Origin: Sandaracinobacteroides sayramensis
GTDB taxonomy: Bacteria > Pseudomonadota > Alphaproteobacteria > Sphingomonadales > Sphingomonadaceae
Reading direction: 5' to 3'
Assembly (NCBI RefSeq): GCF_022014495.1
Contig: NZ_JAKLSQ010000014.1
Span: forward strand, 1-64,000
DNA: 64,000 nt
Shown: positions 45,511 to 54,925 of the stretch, one piece after another
Position numbering within the stretch: position 1 is the first letter of the stretch
Layout: the number at the start of each line of letters is the position of its first letter
Notes under the pieces: model-generated
What the model saw: only the letters and a program-made list of their open reading frames with translations
Databases searched by the model: none
What the model was told of the DNA's origin: nothing
Program-made: the position numbers and the translations under genes

Positions 45511-47156
45511 GAACCTGCACTCCTCACGGCCAGAAGCGGCGAAGCGCGCGGACGTTCCGGGCGCACGATCTCCGCTCCGGGGAATTCTCTCAGCAGGGCC
45601 TGCACCATGGGGTCGTCCAGCGCCCTGCCATATACTTCGGCCTGCTCGCGTTCCATGCGCTGGCGCAGGCTTTCCATGTCCGGGCGCGGCGGGCCGATGT
45701 CCACGGCCCAGTCCTCGCCCGTCCAGTCCTTCAGGCAGCGCTTCACATCGGCGGCGAATGTGGCCGGCACCGCCCCCACCTGCCCCAGATAGAGCCGCCC
45801 CGGCGCGTCCACCGAGATCGCCACATCGTCGTGCAGCTTCAGGGCCAGCAGCGCCTCGCGATTCTCGAACAGCGCGATGAGGGAGGCCGCATCCACCGGC
45901 CCCTTCGCCACGGAAGCGGCCTGCGCCCGGGATGCCGCCGGCGCCGAATCCCGCGCCGCCCTTGGCGCGGCAGCCGGCCCGGCCACCACAGCCCCGCCTT
46001 CGATCAGCTTCGCCAGTCTCTCCGGGTCGGGAAGGCCGGCGGCATGCACGCAGCGCAGCACCGCCATTTCCGCCGCCTGCTGCGGCACCGGCGCCTGCGA
46101 CACCTCCGCATGGCCCTTCAGCAGCAATTGCCACAAGCGGTGCAAGGCCGGGAAAGACAGCGCCTGTGCCCAGCCCAGGATCGCCGCCCGGTCGCCTTCG
46201 GGCAGGGCCGGGTCGACGCCGCCCGCCAGCTTCGCCCGGGTCGTCGCATGCGCCATGTCCAGCAGGCCGGCCAGCAGCGCCTGCGGCTCCACGCCCGCGC
46301 CATGCGCCGCATCCATCACCGAAAGCGCCGCTTCGGCGTCGGCGTGGAAGATCGCCCCCAGCAGCGCCGCCAGCCGCCCCCGGTCGGCCAGCCCCAGCAT
46401 GTCGCGCACGGCGTCCGCCAGCACCTCGCCCTGCCCGGCCTGGGCGATCGCCTGATCCAGGATCGAAAGCCCGTCGCGCACGCTGCCCTCGGCCGCCCGC
46501 GCGATCAGCGCCAGCGCCTCCGGCTCGGCCGCCACGCCTTCCGCTTCGCTCACCCTGGCGAAATGCGCCGCCAGCAGTTCCACCGGCACCCGCTTCAAGT
46601 CGAAGCGCTGGCAGCGGCTGAGGATGGTGGCCGGCACCTTCTGCACTTCCGTCGTCGCGAAGATGAACTTCACATGCGGCGGCGGTTCCTCCAGCGTCTT
46701 CAGCAGCGCGTTGAACGCCCCTTTGGACAGCATATGCACTTCGTCGACGATATAGACCTTGTAGCGCGCCGAGACGGGGGCGTAGCGCACCGCCTCGATG
46801 ATCTCGCGGATGTTGTCGACTCCGGTGTTGGAAGCGGCGTCGATCTCGATCACGTCGATATGCTGGCCGGCGGCGATCGCCGTGCAATTGGCGCATTGGC
46901 CGCAGGGCGTCACCGTTGGGCCGCCATGGCCGTCCGGGCCGATGCAGTTCAGCGCCTTGGCGATGATTCGCGCGGTGGAGGTCTTGCCGACGCCGCGCAC
47001 GCCCGTCAGCAGCCAGGCCTGCGCCAGCCGGTTGCGGGCGATGGCGTTGCCCAGCGTGGTGACGACGGCATCCTGCCCGATCAGCGCATCGAAATCCGCC
47101 GGCCGGTATTTCCGGGCCAGCACGCGATAGGGCGCATCTTCGGGGAAGAGACTCAT
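45507..47156 (-). CDS. dnaX: DNA polymerase III subunits gamma/tau
   Basis: About 549 residues. AAA+ clamp-loader ATPase: Walker A GVRGVGKTSTARII, zinc cysteines in CGQCANC, Walker B DEVHML, and the LSRCQRFDL SRC motif. A longer C-terminal tau-like region ends PLLAVRSAGS. ATG 47156 (MSLFPEDAPYRVLARKYRP) is preferred; GTG 47204 would add 16 residues and has GGAG nearby. No A-run programmed frameshift site was seen, so a separate gamma form is not predicted here. Confidence 0.94.
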   Translation of the reverse strand: MSLFPEDAPYRVLARKYRPADFDALIGQDAVVTTLGNAIARNRLAQAWLLTGVRGVGKTSTARIIAKALNCIGPDGHGGPTVTPCGQCANCTAIAAGQHIDVIEIDAASNTGVDNIREIIEAVRYAPVSARYKVYIVDEVHMLSKGAFNALLKTLEEPPPHVKFIFATTEVQKVPATILSRCQRFDLKRVPVELLAAHFARVSEAEGVAAEPEALALIARAAEGSVRDGLSILDQAIAQAGQGEVLADAVRDMLGLADRGRLAALLGAIFHADAEAALSVMDAAHGAGVEPQALLAGLLDMAHATTRAKLAGGVDPALPEGDRAAILGWAQALSFPALHRLWQLLLKGHAEVSQAPVPQQAAEMAVLRCVHAAGLPDPERLAKLIEGGAVVAGPAAAPRAARDSAPAASRAQAASVAKGPVDAASLIALFENREALLALKLHDDVAISVDAPGRLYLGQVGAVPATFAADVKRCLKDWTGEDWAVDIGPPRPDMESLRQRMEREQAEVYGRALDDPMVQALLREFPGAEIVRPERPRASPLLAVRSAGS

Positions 47157-47228
47157 GCCGGGCTTGGTGGCGCTTTGCGGCGCTGCAATCAAGGGGCCCG
47201 TCACCGATCTCCGCGGCCGGCCTCCTCC

Positions 47229-47261
47229 GTCACCCCGGGCTTGACCCGGGGTCCAGCTTTT
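47229..47261. repeat. Family-1 repeat, single arm
   Basis: Only one arm (GTCACCCCGGGCTTGACCC through CCAGCTTTT) is present. The second arm is absent; the following text instead runs into the 180-bp repeat at 47291. This is a truncated family-1 copy upstream of dnaX. Confidence 0.75.
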
Positions 47262-47290
47262 CCACCCCCGAACGCCCGAGGCGGAAAGCC

Positions 47291-47460
47291 GGCCGGCAGC
47301 AAAGCCGCCGAGTCCGGCCGCGGGAAAGGCAAAAAGACAGAAAAGAAAAAAAGTGAGGCAAAGCCTCGCCCCGTCGGACTGGCGCTGGCCTGATGGGTCC
47401 AGCGCTCAGCCGGCCGCACTTTCGCCGAGTCTGGAGGCCAGCGCTGCGCGCTGGCTCCAG
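47291..47460 (-). repeat. About 180-bp multi-hairpin, terminator-bearing repeat, copy A
   Basis: Aligns along its length with the inverted complement of 52440-52619. Shared blocks include GGC-GCAAAGCCGCCGAGTCCGG-like text, an A-rich GAAAAGAAAAA tract, the GAGGC...GCCTC hairpin, CCGTCGGACTGG, CTCAGCCGGCCG and AGCGCTGCGCGCTG. In the direction of ffs transcription it ends in a hairpin and a T-run. It occupies the ffs-dnaX gap (315 bp without a protein gene). Confidence 0.75.
47345..47369 (-). terminator. Probable rho-independent terminator for ffs, inside repeat copy A
   Basis: On the minus strand GAGGC-TTT-GCCTC is followed by AC and seven T residues. The stem is short (5 bp, extendable by one weak pair) but the T-run is long. 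It lies between the SRP RNA gene and dnaX and would separate the two transcripts. Confidence 0.55.
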
Positions 47461-47471
47461 CCGGCTTCAGT

Positions 47472-47561
47472 GGAACCCGAAGCGACCCGCACCGGAATCG
47501 TTACGGCTGCTTCCTTCCGGACCTGACCGGGTTGGCGAGCGGCACGCCCACTCCGGGTTCC
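47472..47561 (-). ncRNA. ffs: Signal recognition particle RNA (small 4.5S type)
   Basis: The minus strand holds the universally conserved SRP RNA loop GGTCAGGTCCGGAAGGAAGC followed by AGCC, which binds Ffh. The flanks close the hairpin: GGAACCCG at the 5' end (47561) pairs with CGGGTTCC at the 3' end (47472). About 90 nt, the normal size of the small bacterial form. Its place just upstream of dnaX is typical of Alphaproteobacteria. Confidence 0.93.
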
Positions 47562-47568
47562 GGGCGCG

Positions 47569-47597
47569 CATATGGCGATGCTTTGCCGCTAGCGCAA
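47569..47597 (-). promoter_or_regulatory. Probable promoter of ffs
   Basis: On the minus strand TTGCGC (47597-47592), exactly 17 bp, then CATATG (47574-47569). The expected start, about seven bases on, is 47562, which coincides with the 5' end deduced from the RNA's closing stem. The -35 box lies just inside the end of the DUF2125 gene. Confidence 0.55.
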
Positions 47598-48551
47598 CCT
47601 CGGGCAGGCCGGTTCCTGCCCGCGCACCGGCGGCGCCGGCTTCGCCGCGTCGCGCGGCGCCGCCACCAGCCCGCCCGGGAAACGCCCGGAAACGGCGATC
47701 GCCTCCGGCTTGCGGCTGCGCTTCTCGGAAACCGGCGGCGCCCCCGCGATCGCCGCGCGCACATTCGCCGGGCAGACAGTCTCCACCTGCCCCTCCAGCC
47801 AAAGCGCGCCGGCGCCATCGGGCTTCAGCGTCGCCGTCATCCGCGCCACCTCGCCGGTTTCGTCCGCCAGCGTCACCGACCGCAAGGCCACCGCCCCGCC
47901 GGAAGCCGCCCAGCCGGCATAGCTGCGAATCGCCGCCGCGGCCGAAAGCTCCGCCTGCAATTCCACGCCCAGCGGCTGCCCCTCGCCGAATCGCACCTTC
48001 TCGCCCGAAATCACCAGTTGCGCCTCGGTCGGCAGCGCCCCGCCTTCGGCCTTTGCCGGCGTCTCGCGCAGATGCACCTCCAGATGCCCGGCCTCCACGC
48101 CCACCGGCAACAGCCCGGTCACGATTCGCGGCGCCTCCCACACCATCGAAAGCCGGCCGATATGCCCGTCCTTCAAGGTCAGCGAAGCCTGCGCCTCAGC
48201 CGCCGTCACCTCGGCCTCAGCGCCCAGCAAGGTCGAAAGGGCCACCCGCACCTGCGAATCCTTCAGGCCGATCACCTGCCGGTCGGCCTGCCAGGGCACG
48301 CGGTTCACCCTCAGTTCCGCCGCCTTCACCGATCCGGAAAGCGCCGCATCCGCGAGCTTCGCCTCGAAATCGGGAAAGCGCGCCTCCAGCCGATAGGGAA
48401 AGCCGCCCACATCGATCCGCACATCGTCCGGCAGCGCCTTCTCCAGGTCGCGGCGGAAGCCTTCGGCGAAGCCGTGCCAGAACCAGGCCCAGGCGATCAC
48501 CCCGATCAGCAGCGGCAGCAGCGTCGCCCAAAGCGGAATCCGCCGGCTCAA
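47589..48551 (-). CDS. DUF2125 domain-containing protein
   Basis: A 320-residue protein with one N-terminal membrane helix or signal (RRIPLWATLLPLLIGVIAWAW) and a beta-rich remainder, DUF2125-like (FRRDLEKALPDDVRIDVGGFPYRLEARF). Probably periplasmic; function unknown. Start is TTG 48551: it overlaps the plsC stop (TTGA), has GAGG seven bases upstream, and puts the hydrophobic segment at the N-terminus. Last gene of the ydcF-plsC-DUF2125 unit. Confidence 0.83.
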   Translation of the reverse strand: MSRRIPLWATLLPLLIGVIAWAWFWHGFAEGFRRDLEKALPDDVRIDVGGFPYRLEARFPDFEAKLADAALSGSVKAAELRVNRVPWQADRQVIGLKDSQVRVALSTLLGAEAEVTAAEAQASLTLKDGHIGRLSMVWEAPRIVTGLLPVGVEAGHLEVHLRETPAKAEGGALPTEAQLVISGEKVRFGEGQPLGVELQAELSAAAAIRSYAGWAASGGAVALRSVTLADETGEVARMTATLKPDGAGALWLEGQVETVCPANVRAAIAGAPPVSEKRSRKPEAIAVSGRFPGGLVAAPRDAAKPAPPVRGQEPACPRLR

Positions 48552-49249
48552 GCCCGCACCTCGGCCGTCAGCGGGTCGCGGTTGATCGCCGCGTGCACCC
48601 GTGCCTCCAGCTCCTCGCGCGGCAGGCCGGCGGGGATGTCGGGTAGGAAGCTCACCGTCACCACGCCGGGCGTCTTCGAAAAACCCCTCGTCCAGCACAG
48701 CCCGGCGTTCAGCGTCACCGGCACCACCGGCACCTTCAGCCCGGCGTAGAGGCCGAACAGCCCCGCCTTCAGCGGCGGCGCGCTTCCGACCGGCACGCGC
48801 GTGCCTTCCGGGAAGATGAACACCGGCCGCCCCGCCGCTGCCCGCGCCTTCGCCTGCCGCAGCATGGACTTCAGCGCGGAACCGGCCTTCCCCCGCTCCA
48901 CGAAGATGCTGCCGTGCCGCGCCGCCAGATAGCCCCAGAAGGGAATCTTCCGCAGCTCCGCCTTCATGATCACGCCGGGGTGGTGGAACAGATACAGCGT
49001 CAGGATCGCCTCATAGTAGGACTGGTGCTTGGCGGCGACGATCACCCCCTCCTGCGGAATGCGCCCGCGCACCTCCAGCCGGATTCCCAGCAGCTTGTCG
49101 GCGCACCAGACGAACCAGCCGGCCCACATCTGCGCGCCGCGCCGCACCAGTTCCTCGGAAAAGGGGGAGATCAGCGCCATCATCAGGATCAGCGGCACCG
49201 ATCCGCCGATGAAGAAGAGGTTGAACAACAAGGAGCGCAGCACCCCCAT
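48548..49249 (-). CDS. plsC: 1-acyl-sn-glycerol-3-phosphate acyltransferase
   Basis: A 233-residue membrane-bound acyltransferase with an N-terminal hydrophobic helix. The catalytic motif is KHQSYYEA (H-x4-E, a known variant of H-x4-D) near residue 74; the glycerol-phosphate motif FPEGTR is near residue 146. Makes phosphatidate, the substrate of CdsA (26820-27668). ATG 49249 shares one base with the ydcF stop. Confidence 0.91.
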   Translation of the reverse strand: MGVLRSLLFNLFFIGGSVPLILMMALISPFSEELVRRGAQMWAGWFVWCADKLLGIRLEVRGRIPQEGVIVAAKHQSYYEAILTLYLFHHPGVIMKAELRKIPFWGYLAARHGSIFVERGKAGSALKSMLRQAKARAAAGRPVFIFPEGTRVPVGSAPPLKAGLFGLYAGLKVPVVPVTLNAGLCWTRGFSKTPGVVTVSFLPDIPAGLPREELEARVHAAINRDPLTAEVRA

Positions 49250-49848
49250 CAGGCCGGCCTCACCCGCAGCATCAGCCAGGCGGCCTGGAATTTCGCATAT
49301 TCCATCAGCATCGCGCCCAGCGGCAGGCCGGCGCTCACCCCGTCCGCCACCACCCGCACATCGGCCGGCAGCCGCGCCTCCAACTCGGCCATGGCGCGCG
49401 GCATATGGTAGCCCGCCGTCACCAGCCTCAGCGAGCCGATCTTCCGCTTCGCCACCCAGCCGGCCACCTCCTCGGCGTTGGAGCGGGTGCTGTCGGCCTC
49501 GAACCCCAGGTCCACGCAGCAGGCGAACAGCCCGGGCGACAGGCCGGAGGCGGCGCGAAACTCCTGCGGCGTCACGGCCGGGTCGACGCCCGACACCAGC
49601 AGCCGTTCGGCGAGCCCGGCCTCCAGCACGGCGGCGCCCCGCGCCACGCGCTTCGGCCCGCCGGTCAGAACCACCACCCCGTCCGTCATCGTCCCCTCGG
49701 CCGCCGGGCCGGGCTGCGCCAGCACGAACAGCACGAAACCGCCCACCCACAGGATCAGGGCAAGCGCCACCGCCCGGGCCAGCCAGCCAAGGAAACCCAC
49801 CCCTTTCACGGGGCCCGACTTGCGCGACCGTCTTTTCGCCTGTGCCAT
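49249..49848 (-). CDS. YdcF/ElyC-like DUF218 membrane protein
   Basis: A 199-residue protein: basic N-terminus, one transmembrane helix (residues ~20-42), then a DUF218 domain ([55 protein letters not shown]). Relatives ElyC/SanA/YdcF act in envelope lipid-carrier or peptidoglycan metabolism, not well defined. Coupled to plsC. In many Alphaproteobacteria ftsE-ftsX lie just upstream; here they are absent and the next gene is divergent. Confidence 0.86.
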   Translation of the reverse strand: MAQAKRRSRKSGPVKGVGFLGWLARAVALALILWVGGFVLFVLAQPGPAAEGTMTDGVVVLTGGPKRVARGAAVLEAGLAERLLVSGVDPAVTPQEFRAASGLSPGLFACCVDLGFEADSTRSNAEEVAGWVAKRKIGSLRLVTAGYHMPRAMAELEARLPADVRVVADGVSAGLPLGAMLMEYAKFQAAWLMLRVRPA

Positions 49849-49971
49849 TGCCTCTGCGGCATACCGGCGGCCGGCGAAAATGGAAGGCCCCTTGCAAAGC
49901 CCGGCCCGCAAATCCGGCCCGAAGCGTGACACTCTTGTGTCCGGCCGCTCACCTGTGGGAAAGGCATTGCC

Positions 49972-51042
49972 ATGCAGCTCTCCTGCCCCACATGCGGGGC
50001 GCGTTACCGCATCGATGCCAGCAACTGGCCCACCGAGCCGGGCGCCGAACCCGGCCCCGGGGGCGGGCCGGTCTACCGCGCGCGCCGCGCGCGCTGCAAG
50101 GTCTGCCGCACGGTCTGGAACGCGATCCCCGAAGAGGAACTGCTGGAGCTGGACGACCCGCTCCCGCCGGAGGAGGAGCCGCGCCTCGGCGACGCCGCCT
50201 GGGCGAGCCTCGGCGGCTGGCCCGATCCGAAGCCGCTGGCGCCGCCGCCGGCTCCCGATTTCACGCCGCCGCTCAGCCAGCCGCCGCCGGTGTTCACGCC
50301 GCCCGGCTTCACTCCGCCGAGAGACCCTTCGGCTCCGCTCTACGCCCCGCCCTCCCGGCCGGCCATCCATTTCGAATCGCCGCCGGTGCCGATTCCCGCG
50401 TCCGCCGAAATGCGCGCCACCGTCCGCGCCCGCCTGCCCGGCCCCGCCGCGCTCGCCGGCCAGGAAGAAGAAGAGGAAATCGCCGACGACGGCCCGCCGC
50501 CCCCGCCGCCCGACGAGCAATTGTGGGAGGAGGAGGAAGAGGAATCCACTCCGCGCAAGATCTGGCTCTATGCGCTGACCATCCTCGTGCTGGCCGCGAC
50601 CCTCGCCTATGTGGCGCTGGCAACGGGCCGCTTCCGCCCGGAAGACCATGGGCTTCCCCCCGTGCGCGTGCCGCAGATCGACCTTTCGAACCTTCAGCTT
50701 CCGACGATCGGGATTCCCGCCCTCAGCCTGCCGCGCACCGCGCCGCCGCCGCTCGCCATCGAGGCCGACGCGGTGAAGCGCAAGCTGCCCGACGACCGGA
50801 TCGTCTGGGAAGTCGAAGGGGTGATCAGCAACCCCACGAAGAGCCGGCTGCCGGTGCCGCCGGTGGAGGTGCTGCTGCTCGATTCCGCCGGCCGGGTCGT
50901 CGGCCGCTGGACGGTCCGGCCCGAGATCCGCAACCTCGCGCCCGGCGGCGAGGCCCGCTTCGAGACCAGCACCATAGACCCGCCCGCCAGCGCCGAGCGG
51001 CTGCGCCTGCAACTGAAGCCGGCGGAACTCGGCCGGCTGTAA
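49972..51042 (+). CDS. Zinc-ribbon (MJ0042-type) membrane protein with DUF3426-like domain
   Basis: A 356-residue protein. Residues ~5-46 form a zinc ribbon, [11 protein letters not shown] and CKVCRTVWN (two C-x2-C pairs). A long Pro/Glu-rich disordered segment (~50-195, with acidic runs EEEEE and prolines) follows, then a single transmembrane helix ([20 protein letters not shown]) and a C-terminal beta domain ([20 protein letters not shown]). Probably cytoplasmic N-terminus, periplasmic C-terminus. Function unknown; homologues lie next to ftsEX in related genomes. Confidence 0.85.
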   Translation: MQLSCPTCGARYRIDASNWPTEPGAEPGPGGGPVYRARRARCKVCRTVWNAIPEEELLELDDPLPPEEEPRLGDAAWASLGGWPDPKPLAPPPAPDFTPPLSQPPPVFTPPGFTPPRDPSAPLYAPPSRPAIHFESPPVPIPASAEMRATVRARLPGPAALAGQEEEEEIADDGPPPPPPDEQLWEEEEEESTPRKIWLYALTILVLAATLAYVALATGRFRPEDHGLPPVRVPQIDLSNLQLPTIGIPALSLPRTAPPPLAIEADAVKRKLPDDRIVWEVEGVISNPTKSRLPVPPVEVLLLDSAGRVVGRWTVRPEIRNLAPGGEARFETSTIDPPASAERLRLQLKPAELGRL

Positions 51043-51043
51043 G

Positions 51044-51092
51044 AAAGCCCCTCCCCTTACACGGAGGGATTGGGGTGGGGGCGTCCCGCAAG
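51044..51092. repeat. Family-2 palindromic repeat
   Basis: Starts two bases after the zinc-ribbon gene stop. CCCCTCC...GGAGGG hairpin followed by ATTGGGGTGGGGGCGTCCCG; nearly identical to 12194-12240 (a few substitutions), and again immediately 3' of a stop codon. Confidence 0.7.
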
Positions 51093-51203
51093 CACCAACC
51101 CGAAAAACAAGCCGCAAGGCTGCCCAAACCGCTGGTTGCGGCAAGGCGAATCCGGGCCCAAGGATCGCCGCGCACCAATCATGATGGAAACCGGGAGACC
51201 CTT

Positions 51204-52436
51204 ATGGACTTCGACTACACCCCCCGAATGAAGGAAATGCAGGAACGTGTCCGCGCCTTCATGGACGAGCATGTCTACCCCAACGAAGCCCGCTACGAGG
51301 ACGAGGTTTCGAAGGGCGAGCGCTGGAAGGTGATCGAGGTCATCGAGGAGCTGAAGCCCAAGGCGCGCGCGGCCGGCCTCTGGAACATGTTCGTTCCCAA
51401 GAGCCATGGCGGCAAGCCCGTCCACCCTTATGAATTCGAAGGCACGCAGCTCAGCAACCTCGAATATGCGCCGCTGGCCGAGGAGATGGGCCGCGTCGGC
51501 TGGGCGAGCGAAGTCTTCAACTGCTCCGCGCCCGACACCGGCAACATGGAAGTGCTCGCCCGCTACGGCACGAAGGAGCAGCAGGAGCAGTGGCTGGTGC
51601 CGCTGTCGAAGGGCGAGATCCGCTCCGCCTTCCTGATGACCGAGCCGGCCGTCGCTTCGTCGGACGCGACCAACATCGAAACCTCCATCCGCCGCGAGGG
51701 CGACGAATATGTGGTGAACGGCCGCAAATGGTGGTCGTCGGGCGTCGGCGACCCGCGCTGCAAGGTGGCGATCGTGATGGGCAAGACCGACACATCGGCC
51801 GCCAAGCATCTGCAACAGTCGCAGATTCTGGTGCCGATGGACGCGCCCGGCATCACCAGGCTCCGCCCGCTGCACGTCTTCGGCTACGACGACGCGCCGC
51901 ACGGCCATTATGAAGTGCTGCTGGAAAATGTCCGCGTGCCGGCCGGCAACATCCTGCTGGGCGAGGGCCGGGGCTTCGAGATCGCGCAAGGCCGCCTCGG
52001 GCCGGGCCGAATCCACCACTGCATGCGCTCCATCGGCGCCGCCGAGCGGGCGCTGGAAAAGATGGTGAAGCGGCTGAAGTCCCGCGTCGCCTTCGGCAAG
52101 CCGGTGTCCGAGCAGGGCGTCTGGCACGAGCGGATCGCCAACGCCCGGATCGAGATCGAGCAGGCCCGCCTCCTCTGCCTGAAGGCGGCGCACACGATGG
52201 ACACGGTCGGCAACAAGGACGCGAAGGCGCTGATCGCCATGATCAAGGTGGTGGCGCCCAATGTCTCGACGAAGGTTCTGGATATGGCGATCCAGGCGCA
52301 TGGCGGCGGCGGCGTCTGCCAGGATTATGGCCTCGCCTCCAGCTACGCCGGCCAGCGCACGCTGCGTCTGGCCGACGGCCCGGACGAGGTGCATCGGGTG
52401 ACGATCGCGAAGGAAGAGTTGAAGAGGTACAACTGA
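51204..52436 (+). CDS. Acyl-CoA dehydrogenase, ACAD10/11-like
   Basis: A 410-residue single-domain acyl-CoA dehydrogenase. The FAD region reads [15 protein letters not shown], and the C-terminal motif is [10 protein letters not shown], in which an Asp takes the place of the MCAD catalytic Glu, typical of the ACAD10/11-like group. It likely acts on long, branched or hydroxylated acyl-CoAs. ATG 51204 has GGGAGA upstream. Monocistronic; a terminator-bearing repeat follows. Confidence 0.9.
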   Translation: MDFDYTPRMKEMQERVRAFMDEHVYPNEARYEDEVSKGERWKVIEVIEELKPKARAAGLWNMFVPKSHGGKPVHPYEFEGTQLSNLEYAPLAEEMGRVGWASEVFNCSAPDTGNMEVLARYGTKEQQEQWLVPLSKGEIRSAFLMTEPAVASSDATNIETSIRREGDEYVVNGRKWWSSGVGDPRCKVAIVMGKTDTSAAKHLQQSQILVPMDAPGITRLRPLHVFGYDDAPHGHYEVLLENVRVPAGNILLGEGRGFEIAQGRLGPGRIHHCMRSIGAAERALEKMVKRLKSRVAFGKPVSEQGVWHERIANARIEIEQARLLCLKAAHTMDTVGNKDAKALIAMIKVVAPNVSTKVLDMAIQAHGGGGVCQDYGLASSYAGQRTLRLADGPDEVHRVTIAKEELKRYN

Positions 52437-52439
52437 AGG

Positions 52440-52619
52440 CGGCCGCGATCAGCGCGCAGCGCTGACTCGCGGACTCGCCGCAAGTTCGGCCGGCTGAGCC
52501 GGGGCCCCAACAGGCCCCGGCCAGTCCGACGGCGCGAGGCTATGCCTCGCTTTTTCTTTTCTTCTCTTCCTGTTCCCACCCAGGCCAGCCGGACTCGGCG
52601 GCTTTGCCGCCGGCCGGCC
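52440..52619 (+). repeat. About 180-bp multi-hairpin, terminator-bearing repeat, copy B
   Basis: Opposite orientation to copy A at 47291-47460. Contains hairpins AGCGCGCAGCGCT, CCGGGGCC...GGCCCCGG, GCGAGGC-TAT-GCCTCGC and GGCGGC-TTT-GCCGCC. It begins immediately after the acyl-CoA dehydrogenase stop and, like copy A, points its T-run away from the upstream gene. With the family-1 copy at 52655 it fills most of the 410-bp gap 52437-52846, which holds no gene. Confidence 0.75.
52534..52555 (+). terminator. Rho-independent terminator of the ACAD10/11-like gene, inside repeat copy B
   Basis: GCGAGGC-TAT-GCCTCGC, a perfect 7-bp stem with a three-base loop, followed by TTTTTCTTTTC. Classical form. 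Located about 98 bp beyond the stop codon. Confidence 0.75.
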
Positions 52620-52654
52620 ATCGCCCACCCCACCCAACGCCTCCGCCCCACGCC

Positions 52655-52741
52655 GTCACCCCGGGCTTGACCCGGGGTCCAGCTTTTTCTGCACCGCCTC
52701 GCCAACAGAATAGCTGGACCCCGGGTCAAGCCCGGGGTGAC
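52655..52741. repeat. Family-1 hairpin repeat, two-arm copy
   Basis: An 87-bp palindrome, GTCACCCCGGGCTTGACCC to GGGTCAAGCCCGGGGTGAC, with a loop sharing GCCTCGCCAACAGAATAGCT with the copy at 5396. Lies upstream of secG. Confidence 0.87.
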
Positions 52742-52846
52742 GAAGCCGGGCGCCCCCACCACCCCGCGTCCCTTGCACTGCGCCACCAGCCGCCCTATGT
52801 GCCCGCTTTACCCATTTAGCCGAATGCGAGCCTCACCCCCGTGCTG

Positions 52847-53218
52847 ATGACCTTCCTTCTCGTCGTTCACGCCATCATCGCCCTGGCGCTGGTGGGCGTG
52901 ATCCTGCTGCAGAAATCGGAAGGCGGCGGCCTGACGGGCGGCGGCTCCGCCGGCGGGCTGGTCTCGGCGCGCGGCGCCGCCGACCTTCTGTCGCGCACCA
53001 CGGCGATCCTCGCCACCTTCTTCATCATTTCCTCGCTGGGCCTCGCCTGGCTCGCCGGCCACGGCAACCGCCCGAAGACGATCGACACCACGCTCGCCCG
53101 CGAGGCGCCGCCGGTCGCTCCGGCCGGCCCGCCGCTGGCCCCCGCGCTTCCCGCCCCCGGCGCCGCGCCGGCGGAAACTCCCGCCGCCCCGGCGAACGAA
53201 GTCCCGCTCGCCAATTAA
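52847..53218 (+). CDS. secG: Preprotein translocase subunit SecG
   Basis: A 123-residue inner-membrane protein with two helices (LLVVHAIIALALVGVILLQ; TAILATFFIISSLGLAWLAG) and the conserved QKSEGGGLTGGG between them. The C-terminal tail is Ala/Pro-rich, as in Alphaproteobacteria. It assists SecYE. ATG 52847 is preferred over GTG 52841. The order secG-pyrG is conserved; tpiA, the usual upstream neighbour, is absent. Confidence 0.93.
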   Translation: MTFLLVVHAIIALALVGVILLQKSEGGGLTGGGSAGGLVSARGAADLLSRTTAILATFFIISSLGLAWLAGHGNRPKTIDTTLAREAPPVAPAGPPLAPALPAPGAAPAETPAAPANEVPLAN

Positions 53219-53290
53219 ACGGATTTCCCTGTTGAAAACCGGGCCGGCGCGCGTGACAGCGGCCGCGCCCTTAGCTAGGTATTGCCTCCC

Positions 53291-54925
53291 ATGGCGCGGT
53301 TCATCTTCATCACCGGCGGCGTGGTCTCCTCGCTCGGCAAGGGTCTCATGGCGGCATCGCTCGGCGCGCTGCTGCAGGCGCGCGGCTATCGCGTGCGAAT
53401 CCGCAAGTTCGACCCCTATCTGAACGTCGATCCGGGCACGATGAGCCCCTATCAGCACGGCGAGGTCTATGTGACCGACGACGGGGCCGAAACCGACCTC
53501 GACCTCGGCCATTATGAGCGCTTCACCGGAGTCGCCTCGCGCCAGTCCGACAACATCACCTCGGGCCGCATCTACCAGCAGATCATCACCCGCGAGCGCC
53601 GCGGCGACTATCTCGGCGCCACCGTGCAGGTGATCCCGCATGTGACGGACGCGATCAAATCCTTCGCGCTGGCCGAGACCGACGATCTGGACTTCGTGCT
53701 CTGCGAAATCGGCGGCACCGTCGGCGACATCGAATCGCTCCCCTTCATCGAGGCGATCCGCCAGTTGAAGAACGAGCTGGGCCGGGGCAACAGCATCTCC
53801 ATCCACGTCACGCTGGTGCCCTTCATCGCCGCCGCCGGCGAACTGAAGACCAAGCCCACCCAGCACAGCGTCCGCGAACTGGCCTCGCTCGGCGTGCAGC
53901 CGGACGTGCTGGTCTGCCGCAGCGAACGCCCCCTGCCCGAGGGGGAGAAAGCGAAGATCGCCCTCTTCTGCAACGTGCCCAAGGAAGCGGTGATCTCCGC
54001 GCTGGACGCGAAGTCGATCTACGCCGTGCCGCTGCAATATCATGGCGAGGGGCTGGACGCCGAAGTGCTGAAGGCCTTCGGCCTGCCGGTCGGCGCCGCC
54101 CCCGACCTCGGACGCTGGGACGATATCGTCGACCGCATCGTCAACCCCGAAGGCGAAGTGACGGTGGGCGTGGTCGGCAAATATGTCGGCCTGCCGGACG
54201 CCTACAAGAGCCTCAACGAAGCGCTGGTGCATGGCGGCATCGCCAACCGCGTGAAGGTGAACATCCGCTGGATCGACGCCGAACTGTTCGAACAGGCCGA
54301 CAGCGACATCGCCGCCAGCCTGGAGCCGCTCAACGCCATCCTCGTCCCCGGCGCCTTCGGCGAGCGCGGGGCCGAAGGCAAGATCGCCAGCATCCGCTTC
54401 GCCCGCGAGCGCCGGGTGCCCTATTTCGGCATCTGCTTCGGCATGCAGATGGCCTGCGTCGAAGCGGCGCGGAACCTCGCCGGAATCGCCGGCGCCTCCT
54501 CCACCGAATTCGGCCCCACGCCCGAACCCGTCGTCGGCCTCATCACCGAATGGATGGGCAGCGACGGCCTCGAGAAGCGCGAGCAGGGCGGCGACCTCGG
54601 CGGCACCATGCGGCTGGGCGCCTATCAAGCGAAGCTCGCCGGCAACAGCCATGTCGCCGGCATCTACGGCGCCGGCGAAATCTCCGAACGCCACCGCCAC
54701 CGCTACGAGGTGAACACCGCCTACAAGGAGCGGCTGGAGGAGACCGGCCTCGCCTTCACCGGCATGTCGCCGGACGGCGCTCTGCCGGAAATCGTCGAAC
54801 GGCCGGAGCATCCCTGGTTCGTGGGGGTGCAGTTCCACCCGGAGCTGAAGTCCAAGCCCTTCGCCCCGCACCCGCTCTTCGCCAGCTTCATCGAGGCGGC
54901 TGTTCGCCAGTCCCGGCTGGTGTAG
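53291..54925 (+). CDS. pyrG: CTP synthase
   Basis: A 544-residue enzyme converting UTP to CTP with glutamine and ATP. Synthase domain: [16 protein letters not shown] and [15 protein letters not shown]. Glutamine amidotransferase domain: nucleophile Cys in [10 protein letters not shown] (near residue 380) and His/Glu in [10 protein letters not shown] (near residue 516). ATG 53291 fits [14 protein letters not shown]. Its last 38 bp overlap the convergent exported-protein gene. Confidence 0.96.
   Translation: MARFIFITGGVVSSLGKGLMAASLGALLQARGYRVRIRKFDPYLNVDPGTMSPYQHGEVYVTDDGAETDLDLGHYERFTGVASRQSDNITSGRIYQQIITRERRGDYLGATVQVIPHVTDAIKSFALAETDDLDFVLCEIGGTVGDIESLPFIEAIRQLKNELGRGNSISIHVTLVPFIAAAGELKTKPTQHSVRELASLGVQPDVLVCRSERPLPEGEKAKIALFCNVPKEAVISALDAKSIYAVPLQYHGEGLDAEVLKAFGLPVGAAPDLGRWDDIVDRIVNPEGEVTVGVVGKYVGLPDAYKSLNEALVHGGIANRVKVNIRWIDAELFEQADSDIAASLEPLNAILVPGAFGERGAEGKIASIRFARERRVPYFGICFGMQMACVEAARNLAGIAGASSTEFGPTPEPVVGLITEWMGSDGLEKREQGGDLGGTMRLGAYQAKLAGNSHVAGIYGAGEISERHRHRYEVNTAYKERLEETGLAFTGMSPDGALPEIVERPEHPWFVGVQFHPELKSKPFAPHPLFASFIEAAVRQSRLV

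Noticed and set aside
45507-47156. Programmed frameshift giving a gamma form of DnaX
   Set aside because: No A-rich slippery site with a following hairpin was seen at the end of the ATPase domain; the frame is continuous.
49029-51203. In-frame upstream extension of the acyl-CoA dehydrogenase gene at 51204
   Set aside because: The extension crosses plsC, ydcF and zinc-ribbon coding sequence; a good ribosome-binding site and the family start are at ATG 51204.
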